A DNA stretch of 64,000 nucleotides from Streptococcus sp. SN-1 (GTDB lineage Bacteria; Bacillota; Bacilli; Lactobacillales; Streptococcaceae): assembly GCF_041154385.1 (NCBI RefSeq), contig NZ_AP028929.1, forward strand, positions 1,996,501-2,060,500, written 5' to 3'. Of this stretch, positions 42,440-51,941 are shown in pieces. The notes under the pieces were generated by a model that was given only the letters and a program-made list of their open reading frames with translations, did not search any database and had not been told where the DNA came from. Each line of letters opens with the position of its first letter. Position 1 is the first letter of the stretch. Both the position numbers and the translations under genes were made by a program.

Positions 42440-43261
42440 TTATGCGCCCATTCCAAGTAAGAATTTACCGATGAATGAAAGACCTAATGCAAGAGCAATG
42501 ATGATACCAATTGCTTTTGTAGAAGTCATACCTTTCTTACCAAGCAACCAGAAGATAAAAGCAGTAAAGATTGCTGGAAGCAAGCGTGGGAAGATTGAGT
42601 TCAAGATGTCTTGGAAATCAATCATCTTTTCACCGATTGGCAATTTATAAGAAATTTCAAAGTTGATCATTGTGGCTACAAGAGCACCCATCATGAAGAC
42701 ACCAAGTACAGATGCAGCGTCAATCAAAGCTGTCAATGTACTTTGCATGTTGTTGATAAGGTTAACCCCTTCTTTATAGGCAAATTCCAACTGTTTCCAA
42801 CGGAAGATGTCATACGCTACTGCAACTGCAATCCAAAGGAAGATACCCCAAGGTTGGCCAGCGATAGCCATAGTTGCCGCGATAGATCCCATGATAGCAG
42901 GTACAAGTGAACCAAAGATTGTATCCCCAAGAGGAGCGAATGGTCCCATCAAACCTGTCTTGATACCGTTAACGGCGTCTTTTGCACCCACACCATCTTT
43001 TTCTTCCATGGCAAGGTCAAAACCAGCGATAATGGTATGGAAGAATGGTGAAGTATTGAAGAATTGAGTATGAACTTTCATCATTTCTTTCAATTCAGGA
43101 GTGCCATCCCCATACATTTTACGCAACTGAGGCAGGATCATGTAAAGGTAACCAGAAGCTTGCATACGTTCGTAGTTCCAACCCAATTGGAAAGTAAACA
43201 AGCTACGTTTGTTGATTTGATTAAAATCTTCTTTTGTAAGTTTGTAATTAGAATTCGTCAT
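42440..43261 (-). CDS. PTS EIID, mannose family
   Basis: A 273-residue membrane subunit. I prefer the ATG at 43261, inside the end of the EIIC gene, to the GTG at 43276. Family motifs: NKRSLFTFQLGWNYERMQAS, YGDGTPELKEMMKVHTQFFN and GPFAPLGDTIFGSLVPAIMG. It forms the sugar channel with EIIC. The operon context (secreted or wall-facing beta-galactosidase BgaC) implies galactose- or galactoside-type sugar uptake. Confidence 0.92.
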   Translation of the reverse strand: MTNSNYKLTKEDFNQINKRSLFTFQLGWNYERMQASGYLYMILPQLRKMYGDGTPELKEMMKVHTQFFNTSPFFHTIIAGFDLAMEEKDGVGAKDAVNGIKTGLMGPFAPLGDTIFGSLVPAIMGSIAATMAIAGQPWGIFLWIAVAVAYDIFRWKQLEFAYKEGVNLINNMQSTLTALIDAASVLGVFMMGALVATMINFEISYKLPIGEKMIDFQDILNSIFPRLLPAIFTAFIFWLLGKKGMTSTKAIGIIIALALGLSFIGKFLLGMGA

Positions 43262-44153
43262 CTTCGATTTCCCCACTTTCTGATGGTGTAGAAGGTGCTG
43301 CTACAGCTACTTTTTGGCTATTTTTGAAGTGAAGCACTGCTAGGAAGATACCTACGATAGAGATACCAATCATAGACAATCCTTTGAAGTTGTTCACGAA
43401 ACCAATTTTTTCAGCAACATCTTTAGGTAGAGTACCGATAATACCTGCAACAGCGCCACCAAGACCTGTTACATATGAGTAAAGAACAGTCAACATAGCT
43501 GTCAAACCAAATCCCATAGCAAGGTAGTGAAGGTTACGTTTAACTGGAAGGTAACGAAGCAAGATTGCAAATCCAAGACCTGGAAGCATACGTCCTGCAA
43601 GTGTCAAGCCATCTGCAACCCATTTGTAGGCTTCAACGAAGTCTACTACTGATTGTACGAAGGCACCACCAAAAGCAAGGGCAAAGAAGACTGGAAGGGC
43701 ACGAGATAGAGCCCAAGGAATCGCACCAAGCAAGTAGTTGCGTTCAATACCTTTATAGTCAAAGCGTTCGATTGCAGCATCCACACGGTGAGCAAAGAAA
43801 GTAGTTGTCATACGTCCAAGAACGTCGAAGTAAGTCAAGAGAGTTGCTACTGGCACAGCGATTGTTGTAATCGCAAGCGCTGTATCAATTCCTTGTGAAA
43901 CAGAGAAAGCTGTCGCAAGAACCGCACCAGAAGTTGCGTCGATACGAGAAGCACCACCGAAGGTACCAACCCCAAGAACGAACAATTGCAAGTTACCACC
44001 GATAAGCAGACCAGTAGTCACATCTCCCATGATTAAACCAGTAATGAAACCAGCAAATACAGGGGAACCTGCAGATGAAACGATCGTCAACTCATCACAG
44101 ATTTGATAAGCTGAGTACAAAGTGAGAAGTAAAATTTGCCACCATTGTATCAT
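43248..44153 (-). CDS. PTS EIIC, mannose family
   Basis: A 301-residue polytopic membrane protein of the mannose-family EIIC type (SSAGSPVFAGFITGLIMGDV, GTFGGASRIDATSGAVLATA, LRYLPVKRNLHYLAMGFGLT). Overlaps EIID by 14 bases. The polar end GEIEDDEF is cytoplasmic. Confidence 0.92.
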   Translation of the reverse strand: MIQWWQILLLTLYSAYQICDELTIVSSAGSPVFAGFITGLIMGDVTTGLLIGGNLQLFVLGVGTFGGASRIDATSGAVLATAFSVSQGIDTALAITTIAVPVATLLTYFDVLGRMTTTFFAHRVDAAIERFDYKGIERNYLLGAIPWALSRALPVFFALAFGGAFVQSVVDFVEAYKWVADGLTLAGRMLPGLGFAILLRYLPVKRNLHYLAMGFGLTAMLTVLYSYVTGLGGAVAGIIGTLPKDVAEKIGFVNNFKGLSMIGISIVGIFLAVLHFKNSQKVAVAAPSTPSESGEIEDDEF

Positions 44154-44179
44154 AACAATGACCTCCTAAAAATTTTTTC

Positions 44180-44656
44180 CTATTTTAATAAGCTCAAAAA
44201 GTCTGAAATTGGATCATTTGGAACCATTTGAGCAGTAAGTTTAACACCTTTTTCTGCCAGTTTGTGGAAGTCGTCCACATCCTTGTCTACTACGTTGATA
44301 GAACGTGTGATAGCACGAGTTTCTGGTGTTTGAGACATATTCCCAACATTGAGAGTTTCAATTGGTACACCTGCTTCTACCAAACCAAGGAAGCGGTCTG
44401 GCCTACGAGCCACGATAAAGAGACGTTGGCTATCATATTTACCAGCAAGAATATTGGCTGCCGCTTTTTCAATTGGCAAAATACTCAATTTCACACCTGG
44501 TGGTGTCGCAAGTTTCAAACCACTCTTTTCAACGTCGTTGTTGACAACTTCGTCATCTACAACCATAATACGTGAAACATTTAGTTTTCCAGCCCAAAGA
44601 TTGGCTACTTGTCCGTGGATTAAACGTCCATCGATACGGCATCCTACAATTGTCAT
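44180..44656 (-). CDS. PTS EIIB, mannose family
   Basis: A 158-residue EIIB. The active His is in CRIDGRLIHGQVANLWAGKL (about residue 15), followed by IMVVDDEVVNND. Its ATG overlaps the bgaC stop (ATGA). It receives phosphate from EIIA and gives it to the sugar. Confidence 0.93.
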   Translation of the reverse strand: MTIVGCRIDGRLIHGQVANLWAGKLNVSRIMVVDDEVVNNDVEKSGLKLATPPGVKLSILPIEKAAANILAGKYDSQRLFIVARRPDRFLGLVEAGVPIETLNVGNMSQTPETRAITRSINVVDKDVDDFHKLAEKGVKLTAQMVPNDPISDFLSLLK

Positions 44657-46440
44657 AAGTTTTCCCCCTTTATGTGTTTTAGTGTAGGTTTACGAGTTAA
44701 ATAAATCTCTTCTCTATATTGGCCCTCTGTTTCAAAGATGATGATGCGGTTATCACCTTCCTTGAGATAGCTATGAGGGATATAAAGTGAGAGGGTCGGG
44801 CCGACATTCCAAAAACGTCCTAGATTCTGCCCATTGACAAAGGCAACTCCCTTACCAAACTCAGACAAGTCTAGGTAGGTATCTTTTGGCTCTTGGACTG
44901 TAAAGTCATAAGCGTAAAAGGCTGGTTGTCCTTCTGTCCATTCTTTTGAAAAATCAATTTTCTCAGGATTGTCTAGTGGGAGTGGATAGTGTTTCCAGTT
45001 TAGTAAGAAGTGCAAATCCTTACAAACTCCTGTCCGAATTCCCTTACGTTGCGTATCCGCTAAGAACTTGTGTCCATAGTTGACACGCCCCATATTTTCT
45101 ACCAAGATATCCAATCTAGATAGCGCTTTCTTTTCACCTTGATAAAAAATATCTTCCCCAATCTCTGTCTGATATTGGGTTTTAACCCACTGACCATCGA
45201 CATACAGCTGGGCCCTATCTCGACCATCAATGATACGAAGTCTTTCTTCTTCTGCATCCCAGCTTGTCTCTGTTCGATAGAGTAGATAGCCATAGCTTTG
45301 TCCCAGCTCCTCCATCTTTTTAGGATAGAGGCTTTCTACTGGACTTGACAAGCTATCTAAGGTTTCAAACAAAGAAACTTTTTCAACTAGTGGAATCGCG
45401 TCCAACTCCATACTCTCTTTGTAGAGGGGTTCCAACTGCGGATACTCTGGGAAATGTGTTGCCATCATCTTCTTGACTGCCAGATATTTGGCAGTTGGAT
45501 TTCCTTCCTCATCTAGAAGGGCATCGTAATCATAAGATGTAACTTGTGGCAGGTCCAAAGTCCCTCGAGCCGAGCAACCATTCATGAATCCAAAGTTTGT
45601 ACCACCGTGGAACATGTAAAGATTGATAGAGCCTTGCTCCAAAACTTCTCGAACTGCATCTGCTAATTCTTTTGGATCCCGTGTGATAATCGGTTCTTTC
45701 CAACGATTGAACCAGCCATCCCAGAACTCCATACACATGAGTGGCCATTTTTTGCCATGTTCATCAAAGAATTCCTGCATCTGTGAAAAGTTATAAGGTG
45801 CCTTAGAACCAAAGTTCCCTGTCACAAAGAGGTTATCTTCGATTAAGGTTCCAGCTTTCAGAGTAGCTCGCCATGGACCATCTGATGTAAAGAGAGGACA
45901 GGTTATGCCACGCTCTTCCATTAGCTGTCGAATTGCTCTCAGATAAGCCTTATCTTCTCCATAAGAACCATACTCATTTTCAACCTGCATCATGAGGATA
46001 TTGCCACCATTGTCCAACAAATGTGGAACCAATCGTGACAAGAGCTGGTCATAGTAGCGACCAACAGCTTCAATATAAGCAGGATCTGAGGAACGAATCC
46101 TCATGTCTTTGGTTAAGAGCCAAGCTGGTAAGCCACCGAATTCCCACTCCGCACAGATGAAGGGTGACGGACGAACGATAGCGTAGAGACCCAAATCTTG
46201 CGCTGTCTGTAGAAATCGCTCCAAATCCAGAGCTCCTTCAAAATGAAACTCACCCTCACGAGGCTCGTGTAAATTCCAAGCAACATAAGTCTCTACCGTA
46301 TTAAAACCAAGAGCCTTCAAGTTATAGAGCGAATGATACCAATCTTCTGGAGGAACCCTAAAATAATGAATGGCGCCAGATAAAATCTTAAATGATTTTC
46401 CATCGAGATAGAAATCATCTCGTATCTCAAATCGTGTCAT
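44653..46440 (-). CDS. bgaC: Beta-galactosidase BgaC (GH35)
   Basis: A 595-residue GH35 enzyme without a signal peptide, start set at the ATG at 46440 behind AGAAGG. Catalytic acid/base Glu in MQVENEYGSYGEDK, nucleophile Glu in LMCMEFWDGWFNRW. TIM barrel at the N-terminus, jelly-roll-like C-terminus. Pneumococcal BgaC is reported to release terminal beta-1,3-linked galactose from N-acetylglucosamine and to reach the surface although it lacks a leader. First gene of the operon, from a promoter with an operator-like palindrome and a cre site. Confidence 0.95.
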   Translation of the reverse strand: MTRFEIRDDFYLDGKSFKILSGAIHYFRVPPEDWYHSLYNLKALGFNTVETYVAWNLHEPREGEFHFEGALDLERFLQTAQDLGLYAIVRPSPFICAEWEFGGLPAWLLTKDMRIRSSDPAYIEAVGRYYDQLLSRLVPHLLDNGGNILMMQVENEYGSYGEDKAYLRAIRQLMEERGITCPLFTSDGPWRATLKAGTLIEDNLFVTGNFGSKAPYNFSQMQEFFDEHGKKWPLMCMEFWDGWFNRWKEPIITRDPKELADAVREVLEQGSINLYMFHGGTNFGFMNGCSARGTLDLPQVTSYDYDALLDEEGNPTAKYLAVKKMMATHFPEYPQLEPLYKESMELDAIPLVEKVSLFETLDSLSSPVESLYPKKMEELGQSYGYLLYRTETSWDAEEERLRIIDGRDRAQLYVDGQWVKTQYQTEIGEDIFYQGEKKALSRLDILVENMGRVNYGHKFLADTQRKGIRTGVCKDLHFLLNWKHYPLPLDNPEKIDFSKEWTEGQPAFYAYDFTVQEPKDTYLDLSEFGKGVAFVNGQNLGRFWNVGPTLSLYIPHSYLKEGDNRIIIFETEGQYREEIYLTRKPTLKHIKGENL

Positions 46441-46462
46441 ATTCTTACCTTCTGACAACTAA

Positions 46463-46477
46463 AGTTTACGCTTTCAT
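46463..46477 (-). promoter_or_regulatory. cre site (CcpA) in the bgaC leader
   Basis: Minus strand ATGAAAGCGTAAACT fits the catabolite-responsive element consensus WTGNAANCGNWWNCW at every fixed position. It lies just downstream of the -10, where CcpA would block transcription when preferred sugars are present. Confidence 0.75.
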
Positions 46478-46484
46478 TTGTTGA

Positions 46485-46520
46485 TATATTGAATATAACT
46501 CAATATACCACATTTGTCAA
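46485..46520 (-). promoter_or_regulatory. bgaC promoter with palindromic operator
   Basis: Minus strand: TTGACA (plus 46515-46520), 17 bases, TATATT (plus 46492-46497). The perfect palindrome TATATTGA-N7-TCAATATA (46485-46507) covers the -10 and part of the spacer and is the best candidate site for the divergent GntR-type regulator. Confidence 0.75.
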
Positions 46521-46759
46521 TAGCTTTTCACAATTTTTTTCATTTTCCCCCAACTTTTACACAAAAAACTTATAAAGATATAGAATTTACAGACATATAG
46601 CTTCAAACAGATGGCATGTATAAAAATGTATAAAATCTCCTATTTTTTATGTAAATTAACCTTATAGCCTATTATTCTAATTTTTTTATTCAAAAGACTA
46701 CTATTCTTTCCGGTTTTATGGTAAAATCTTTAACGGAGAAGGAAAATCGAGGTGAAATT
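46521..46759. other. Divergent spacer between bgaC and bgaR
   Basis: AT-rich spacer. The bgaR promoter is probably the extended -10 TGG-TAAAAT (46719-46727). I see no further site. Confidence 0.5.
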
Positions 46760-47476
46760 ATGGCAATTCCAAAGTATCAATATATAAAAGATGAATTAAA
46801 GAACAAAATCATTTCTGGCCAATTCGCTAGTGGAGATAAATTTTACACTGAAGCTGAATTGATCGCTATGTATGATGTAAGTTCTATCACAGTTGTCCAC
46901 GCCTTAAACGACCTTGCCAAAGATGGCTATATTGTCCGCCAACAAGGAAAGGGTACATTCGTTTCACGCGCACGCAAACACAAACTCGTAGAGTTTTCTG
47001 ATGTAGAAGTTTTTGAAACTAAAGATGATAAAGTGACCGTCCTTTCTATTGAGCGTGGAAACAAACTAAGCTACTTAGAAAAACTTGGACTACGCGGTAA
47101 CCAATTCTACTACAAGATTGAACGTGTACGCGAAACAAATGGTGTCGTATACATCTATCACACATCTTATATTCCAGAACAATACATCAACGCAAATTAT
47201 CCAAATCTTGAATATTATAGCTCTATCTATAACCGTTTCAAATTGGATTATCACATCCACATGAATGATGAACATTTTGAAGAAATCAATGAAATAGCAT
47301 TTCCAACTCCAGAACATGCGGCTTCAGTCCTCGGAGTCGATGAACAATTCCCTAGCGTTTTACAAACCAAAACTACTAAATTAGAGTCTACTGGTCAGGT
47401 TCTCGCTTACAGCGAAACTTATAAACGAGCGGATTACTACAAAATCAAATTCATTTCATGTGACCGTGATCACTAA
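46760..47476 (+). CDS. bgaR: GntR/HutC-type repressor of the galactoside operon
   Basis: A 238-residue regulator, start set at the ATG at 46760 (GAGGTG before it; the frame runs up to 46718). N-terminal winged helix (YQYIKDELKNKIISGQFASG, ITVVHALNDLAKDGYIVRQQ, GKGTFV), C-terminal UTRA ligand domain. Divergent from bgaC, so it most likely represses that operon through the palindrome at 46485-46507. The pneumococcal regulator here is known as BgaR. Confidence 0.88.
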   Translation: MAIPKYQYIKDELKNKIISGQFASGDKFYTEAELIAMYDVSSITVVHALNDLAKDGYIVRQQGKGTFVSRARKHKLVEFSDVEVFETKDDKVTVLSIERGNKLSYLEKLGLRGNQFYYKIERVRETNGVVYIYHTSYIPEQYINANYPNLEYYSSIYNRFKLDYHIHMNDEHFEEINEIAFPTPEHAASVLGVDEQFPSVLQTKTTKLESTGQVLAYSETYKRADYYKIKFISCDRDH

Positions 47477-47481
47477 GAAGA

Positions 47482-47513
47482 AAGCCTAAGCCTAATCGCT
47501 TGGGCTTTTTTCT
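47482..47513 (+). terminator. Terminator of bgaR
   Basis: AAGCCTAAGC - CTAATC - GCTTGGGCTTTTTT directly after the bgaR stop. Confidence 0.85.
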
Positions 47514-47635
47514 ATGATTATTATATCCCATCAAAACTGTATTTTCTATATGTCAATGAAGATCGATTAAATTAGTTGAAATTTTACTAAAATATTGGGA
47601 ATCTTTTTAGCAAAAGACCTTTAATAAACAAGAAA

Positions 47636-47690
47636 AACCGAAGTTCTTCTACTCCAGTGAATAGAGTAATAGAACTTCGATTTTATTTTA
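47636..47690 (-). terminator. Terminator of purB
   Basis: Minus strand: CGAAGTTCT..AGAACTTCG with inner TACTC/GAGTA pairs, followed by GTTTTTC. It also reads as a terminator-like hairpin on the plus strand, so it may serve both directions. Confidence 0.8.
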
Positions 47691-47691
47691 A

Positions 47692-48987
47692 TTATCCTAA
47701 ACCAAGACGTTCAAAGATATCATCCACTCGTTTAGTGTAATAAACTGGGTTAAAGATCTCATCGATTTCTTCTTGAGAGAGGCGTGATGTTACTTCTGAG
47801 TCTGCTTCTAGAAGTGGTTTAAAGTCTACTTGATTGTCCCACGAGTAGGCTGTTTTGGGTTGTACCAAATCATAGGCTTGCTCACGAGTCATGCCTTTTT
47901 CAATCAAGGTCAACATGGCACGTTGGCTGAAGATCAAACCAAATGTAGAGTTCATGTTGCGGATCATATTTTCTGGGAAGACTATCAAGTTCTTAACGAT
48001 GTTTCCGAAACGGTTGAGCATGTAGTCAATCAAAATGGTTGTATCTGGTGTGATGATACGCTCAGCTGATGAGTGTGAAATGTCACGTTCGTGCCAGAGA
48101 GCGACGTTCTCATAGGCTGTAAGCATGTGACCACGGATAACACGCGCAAGACCTGTCATGTTCTCAGAACCGATAGGGTTGCGTTTGTGAGGCATAGCTG
48201 ATGAACCTTTTTGACCTTTGGCAAAGAACTCTTCTACTTCGCGTTGCTCAGATTTTTGCAGACCACGAATTTCCGTTGCCATGCGCTCGATGGAAGTCGC
48301 GATGCTGGCAAGAACTGCAAAATACTCAGCGTGGAGGTCACGAGGAAGGACCTGTGTAGAGATTTCTTGAGCACGGATACCCAACTTGTCGCAGACGTAT
48401 TGCTCTACAAATGGTGGAATGTTGGCAAAGTTTCCAACCGCACCAGAGATTTTGCCAGCTTCCACACCAGCAGCCGCATGCTCGAAACGCTCGATATTGC
48501 GCTTCATTTCGCTGTACCAAGTAGCCAATTTAAGACCAAAAGTTGTCGGCTCAGCGTGCACACCATGGGTACGCCCCATCATGATAGTGAACTTGTGCTC
48601 CTTAGCCTTGTCAGCGATGATATTGGTGAAGTTTTCAAGGTCACGACGGATAATGTCGTTGGCCTGCTTGTAGAGGTAACCGTAGGCCGTATCCACCACG
48701 TCGGTAGACGTCAAACCATAGTGGACCCACTTACGCTCTTCGCCAAGCGTCTCAGAAACCGCACGCGTGAAAGCCACCACATCGTGGCGCGTCTCCTGCT
48801 CAATCTCCAAAATACGGTCGATGTCAAAGTCCGCTTTCTCACGAATCAAAGCTACATCTTCCTTAGGGATTTCCCCCAACTCAGCCCATGCCTCGTCAGC
48901 CAAGATTTCCACCTCAAGCCAAGCACGGTATTTATTTTCTTCACTCCAAATGTTCGCCATCTCAGGGCGAGAGTAACGGTTGATCAT
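47692..48987 (-). CDS. purB: Adenylosuccinate lyase
   Basis: A 431-residue lyase of the fumarase/aspartase superfamily. The signature loop [20 protein letters not shown] is near residues 261-280, catalytic His region in [14 protein letters not shown]. It releases fumarate from SAICAR and from adenylosuccinate. It lies next to the purine operon. The gene expected between it and the GntR regulator (strH) is missing here. Confidence 0.96.
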   Translation of the reverse strand: MINRYSRPEMANIWSEENKYRAWLEVEILADEAWAELGEIPKEDVALIREKADFDIDRILEIEQETRHDVVAFTRAVSETLGEERKWVHYGLTSTDVVDTAYGYLYKQANDIIRRDLENFTNIIADKAKEHKFTIMMGRTHGVHAEPTTFGLKLATWYSEMKRNIERFEHAAAGVEAGKISGAVGNFANIPPFVEQYVCDKLGIRAQEISTQVLPRDLHAEYFAVLASIATSIERMATEIRGLQKSEQREVEEFFAKGQKGSSAMPHKRNPIGSENMTGLARVIRGHMLTAYENVALWHERDISHSSAERIITPDTTILIDYMLNRFGNIVKNLIVFPENMIRNMNSTFGLIFSQRAMLTLIEKGMTREQAYDLVQPKTAYSWDNQVDFKPLLEADSEVTSRLSQEEIDEIFNPVYYTKRVDDIFERLGLG

Positions 48988-49050
48988 GTTGTTAATTTTT
49001 CCTTTCTTCTTAAGCTGTTGGGAATAATCTATCTAAGCAAAACAAGATTC

Positions 49051-49278
49051 CTATTCAAACTCCTCTTTCCCAATAAACACAGATGGATAGTGTTGTAATT
49101 CATTGAGATCGGTATCCAATGGTAAATCATAAATTGCTAAATAGTTTTCAGGATATTGAGCAATTAGCTCGTCATATTTAGCTTGTACCTTATCTTGGTC
49201 AGCACTAGCATACAAGACTTCCACGACTGCTCCAGTCTCAGCCTTTTCAACAAATGCATTAATGATGATTTGAATCAT
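49051..49278 (-). CDS. Small conserved hypothetical protein
   Basis: A 75-residue soluble protein: MIQIIINAFVEKAETGAVVE then acidic segments. A short protein at this place, between purB and purK, is present in related genomes as far as I recall. No function known. Shine-Dalgarno AGGAGAAATC. Confidence 0.7.
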   Translation of the reverse strand: MIQIIINAFVEKAETGAVVEVLYASADQDKVQAKYDELIAQYPENYLAIYDLPLDTDLNELQHYPSVFIGKEEFE

Positions 49279-49294
49279 AGATTTCTCCTAAACC

Positions 49295-50137
49295 TTATTC
49301 TTTTGGTGAATACAAATCCTTATAAAACTTATCATCAAAAGATTTGAACTTATTATTCTGGCTATCCAGTTTACCCCTAAAATAAATATATTCTGGATTT
49401 TCACCTATTAAATCAGCAATATTTTTCGTGTTAGAACGTTCTTTAATTCTCTCTACACTTGAGTATACCTTCGGATAATCGGAGCCTATAAACTCTATTT
49501 GAAGCATATCAGAATTGAAATCTGCAATAGAAACCAATGCTTGACCATAAAATATTCTCTGTTTATCTTCCACAATTTGTCCTGTAGTATCCACAAAATA
49601 CTCATTAAGGGAAAGCAACTCACCTTCTATTCTGATATTTCTTACATTATTATCAATTTGAGGATCTTTATAAAGTTCTACAAATGTAGCCACAGCAGAA
49701 AGTTGTCTATCTTGAACTTGATTTCTATGAATATTTGTTCCAGAGGAAGTTGTCGAATGTTCGGCAGTATCAAGTGAAGCAACACTTTTTCCCCCATTTA
49801 CCTTTGCTTTACTCAATGACTTCTTAACTGATATTATTCCACTATCTGAAATTATTCCTTTAGCCACAAAAACTTCCTTATTCACCTGTTCCTTAACTTC
49901 TTGTGGCGATATGCAAGTACAGCCTTCAACATGTAGTTCGTCGTTATGAGATGGTTTAAAATAAAACCTTTTCCCACTTCTCCTTTTCCAGTTTGTACAT
50001 GTTAAAGGAATTTCACAATTATTATCAATACACCTAAATTGTTTTTCAGAGTTCAATCTTCCTTCAAGGGAATATTTCTGCGCCTCAAGTGCACTAATAG
50101 TCTCACTCAATTCTAAACTATATGCTCGTTCAACCAC
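49295..50137 (-). CDS. Unknown protein with Cys/His cluster (insert between purK and purB)
   Basis: A 280-residue protein starting at a GTG behind AAAGGATG. After a short N-terminal helix come FRCIDNNCEIPLTC (residues about 34-47) and HNDELHVEGCTC (64-75), a likely zinc site. The middle (80-130) is Ser/Lys-rich and disordered. The last 140 residues are strand-rich (IRIEGELLSLNEYFVDTTGQ) and might be an OB-like nucleic-acid-binding fold. It is 25 bases behind the gene at 50163 and surely cotranscribed with it. Low GC compared with the pur genes suggests acquisition. Confidence 0.65.
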   Translation of the reverse strand: MVERAYSLELSETISALEAQKYSLEGRLNSEKQFRCIDNNCEIPLTCTNWKRRSGKRFYFKPSHNDELHVEGCTCISPQEVKEQVNKEVFVAKGIISDSGIISVKKSLSKAKVNGGKSVASLDTAEHSTTSSGTNIHRNQVQDRQLSAVATFVELYKDPQIDNNVRNIRIEGELLSLNEYFVDTTGQIVEDKQRIFYGQALVSIADFNSDMLQIEFIGSDYPKVYSSVERIKERSNTKNIADLIGENPEYIYFRGKLDSQNNKFKSFDDKFYKDLYSPKE

Positions 50138-50162
50138 GATCTATCCCATCCTTTCGATTCTT

Positions 50163-50858
50163 TTACTGATAATACTTTCCATCTATCTTTAACCTATTTT
50201 TTATTTGCTCAATAAAAGGCTTAAGACGTCTATACGCTAATTTGCCAAGCTCTAACTCATATTTAATTTCTTTCCTTTGTTCAGCAATCAAGTGAATTCC
50301 ATTTCTATCACTATAAATCTCAATTATTTCTGCTGGCAAATCTTTTACACTATCCTTACTATAAATTTTACCAATTAAATTCAATTTCTCAGCTGTTCTA
50401 CATTTATCATCAAATCGAATCGAAGTCTTTTGTTTTTTCTTTCTCGTGTAATATACCGTGTGTATTTCTTTACCGTCATGAGATAGTTCAGCTTGTAATT
50501 TCAACCTCATGTTTTGTGGGATACATATCTTAATAGGCACATTATCTTGATGAGTTAGTTCTTCATACTCAGGAGTGTCTGAATAGTAGGTATTTAAAAC
50601 ATACTCTAGCACCGCTTCATAGATTGATGCATAAGAAATAATTTGACTCCTAATTTGAAATCTTAAATGTACATCAGTTGCTTTTAGTCCCTCATATAAT
50701 TTATAAGCGTATCTAACAGATTGAAATTCCTCTATAATCCGTTTTTTTAAATCAAAGTCTTTTATAAAATCAAATTCTTCTTCATACCAATCTTCTTTAG
50801 GTAGATGACTTTCACAATATTTTTGAATTTCTTCTTGAATACTTTTCGGTAATGGCAT
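50163..50858 (-). CDS. Unknown protein with HEPN-like features
   Basis: A 231-residue protein with AAGGAG six bases before ATG and only nine bases after the purK stop, so it rides on the purE-purK transcript. Helical N-terminal half (FQIRSQIISYASIYEAVLEY, residues 67-86) resembles HEPN-type helical bundles, and ...DRNGIHLIAEQRKEI... (near 188-202) carries an R-N-x-I-H run like the HEPN ribonuclease motif, but with spacing Rx3H rather than the usual Rx4-6H. A basic stretch TRKKKQKTS lies in between. I do not claim the family, only the resemblance. Confidence 0.6.
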   Translation of the reverse strand: MPLPKSIQEEIQKYCESHLPKEDWYEEEFDFIKDFDLKKRIIEEFQSVRYAYKLYEGLKATDVHLRFQIRSQIISYASIYEAVLEYVLNTYYSDTPEYEELTHQDNVPIKICIPQNMRLKLQAELSHDGKEIHTVYYTRKKKQKTSIRFDDKCRTAEKLNLIGKIYSKDSVKDLPAEIIEIYSDRNGIHLIAEQRKEIKYELELGKLAYRRLKPFIEQIKNRLKIDGKYYQ

Positions 50859-50867
50859 AATAGCTCC

Positions 50868-51941
50868 TTAAAATTCTCCAACTTCATCTGGCACATCACT
50901 AAACAAAGTCACATGCCCCATCTTGCGGTTGTGCTTCGCTTCTATTTTACCATACATGTGGAGGTGGGCGCTTGGATTTTCTGTGACATATTTTTCAGCG
51001 ACCTCGATATGCTGACCGAGAACATTGAGCATAACAGCAGGAGCATGCAATTTGATAGCTGGCAATGGTGCTCCTAGAACACCCAAAATATGCGTGTCAA
51101 ACTGAGAAAAATCACAGGCTTCGATAGAGTAATGGCCTGAGTTATGTGGACGTGGAGCAATCTCATTGACAATGATGTTATCAGCCGTCGCAAACATTTC
51201 CACGCAAAGGGTGCCAGACAAGTTCAGCTGTTCAGCAATTCGTACTGCCATGGCTTTAGCTTTTTCAGCTAAACTTTCTGAAATACGGGCTGGCACAATG
51301 GTTTTTGAAAGAATGTTGTTTCGGTGGATATTTTCCTGAACTGGGAAAACTATCACATCCTTGCCATTTCCTGATACAATAACAGAAATTTCAAGGTCGA
51401 AGTTGACAAATTCTTCCAAAACGCAGTCTGCTGAGTCTGCTAGTTCATAGGCTTCTTCCAAGTCTGCTTCTGAACGAATGACCTTTTGCCCATGCCCATC
51501 GTAGCCACCAGTCGCAGTCTTTAGGACATAGTTTTTGGACAGGTCAATCTCCGCCAAGTCTTGACTAGAATTCACAACCTTGTAAGGAGCCACAGTGACT
51601 TGTGCCTTGTTTAAGAGGAAGTCCTTTTCAAAAATCCGATTTTGAGAAATGCGAAGTAGGTCTGTCCCCTGAGGAAGTTGTCCATCCTTAATGACAGTAT
51701 CCAAACCGTCAGCATCGACATTTTCAAATTCATAAGTGAGAACATCACAGCGGTCCGCCAGCTGACGAAGGGCATCCACATCGTCATAAGGAGCCACGAT
51801 GATTTCCGCAACGCGAGAGGCCGGGCAATCCGCCACAGGATCCAGCGCGATAACCTTGTGACCCATATAGATAGCAGAAATGGCCATCATCTGACCCAGT
51901 TGACCACCACCGATAATGCCGATTGTTTTAGATGAGCTCAT
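50868..51941 (-). CDS. purK: N5-carboxyaminoimidazole ribonucleotide synthase
   Basis: A 357-residue ATP-grasp enzyme, start set at the ATG at 51941 (GAGGAG before it; the frame continues to 52001). [20 protein letters not shown] at the N-terminus, ATP-grasp residues in [13 protein letters not shown] and [20 protein letters not shown]. It makes N5-CAIR from AIR, ATP and bicarbonate. Overlaps purE by 14 bases. Confidence 0.95.
   Translation of the reverse strand: MSSSKTIGIIGGGQLGQMMAISAIYMGHKVIALDPVADCPASRVAEIIVAPYDDVDALRQLADRCDVLTYEFENVDADGLDTVIKDGQLPQGTDLLRISQNRIFEKDFLLNKAQVTVAPYKVVNSSQDLAEIDLSKNYVLKTATGGYDGHGQKVIRSEADLEEAYELADSADCVLEEFVNFDLEISVIVSGNGKDVIVFPVQENIHRNNILSKTIVPARISESLAEKAKAMAVRIAEQLNLSGTLCVEMFATADNIIVNEIAPRPHNSGHYSIEACDFSQFDTHILGVLGAPLPAIKLHAPAVMLNVLGQHIEVAEKYVTENPSAHLHMYGKIEAKHNRKMGHVTLFSDVPDEVGEF

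Noticed and set aside
48211..49098. 295-codon frame on the plus strand opposite purB
   Set aside because: Antisense shadow of a conserved enzyme gene. The product has no sensible domain and no start signal.
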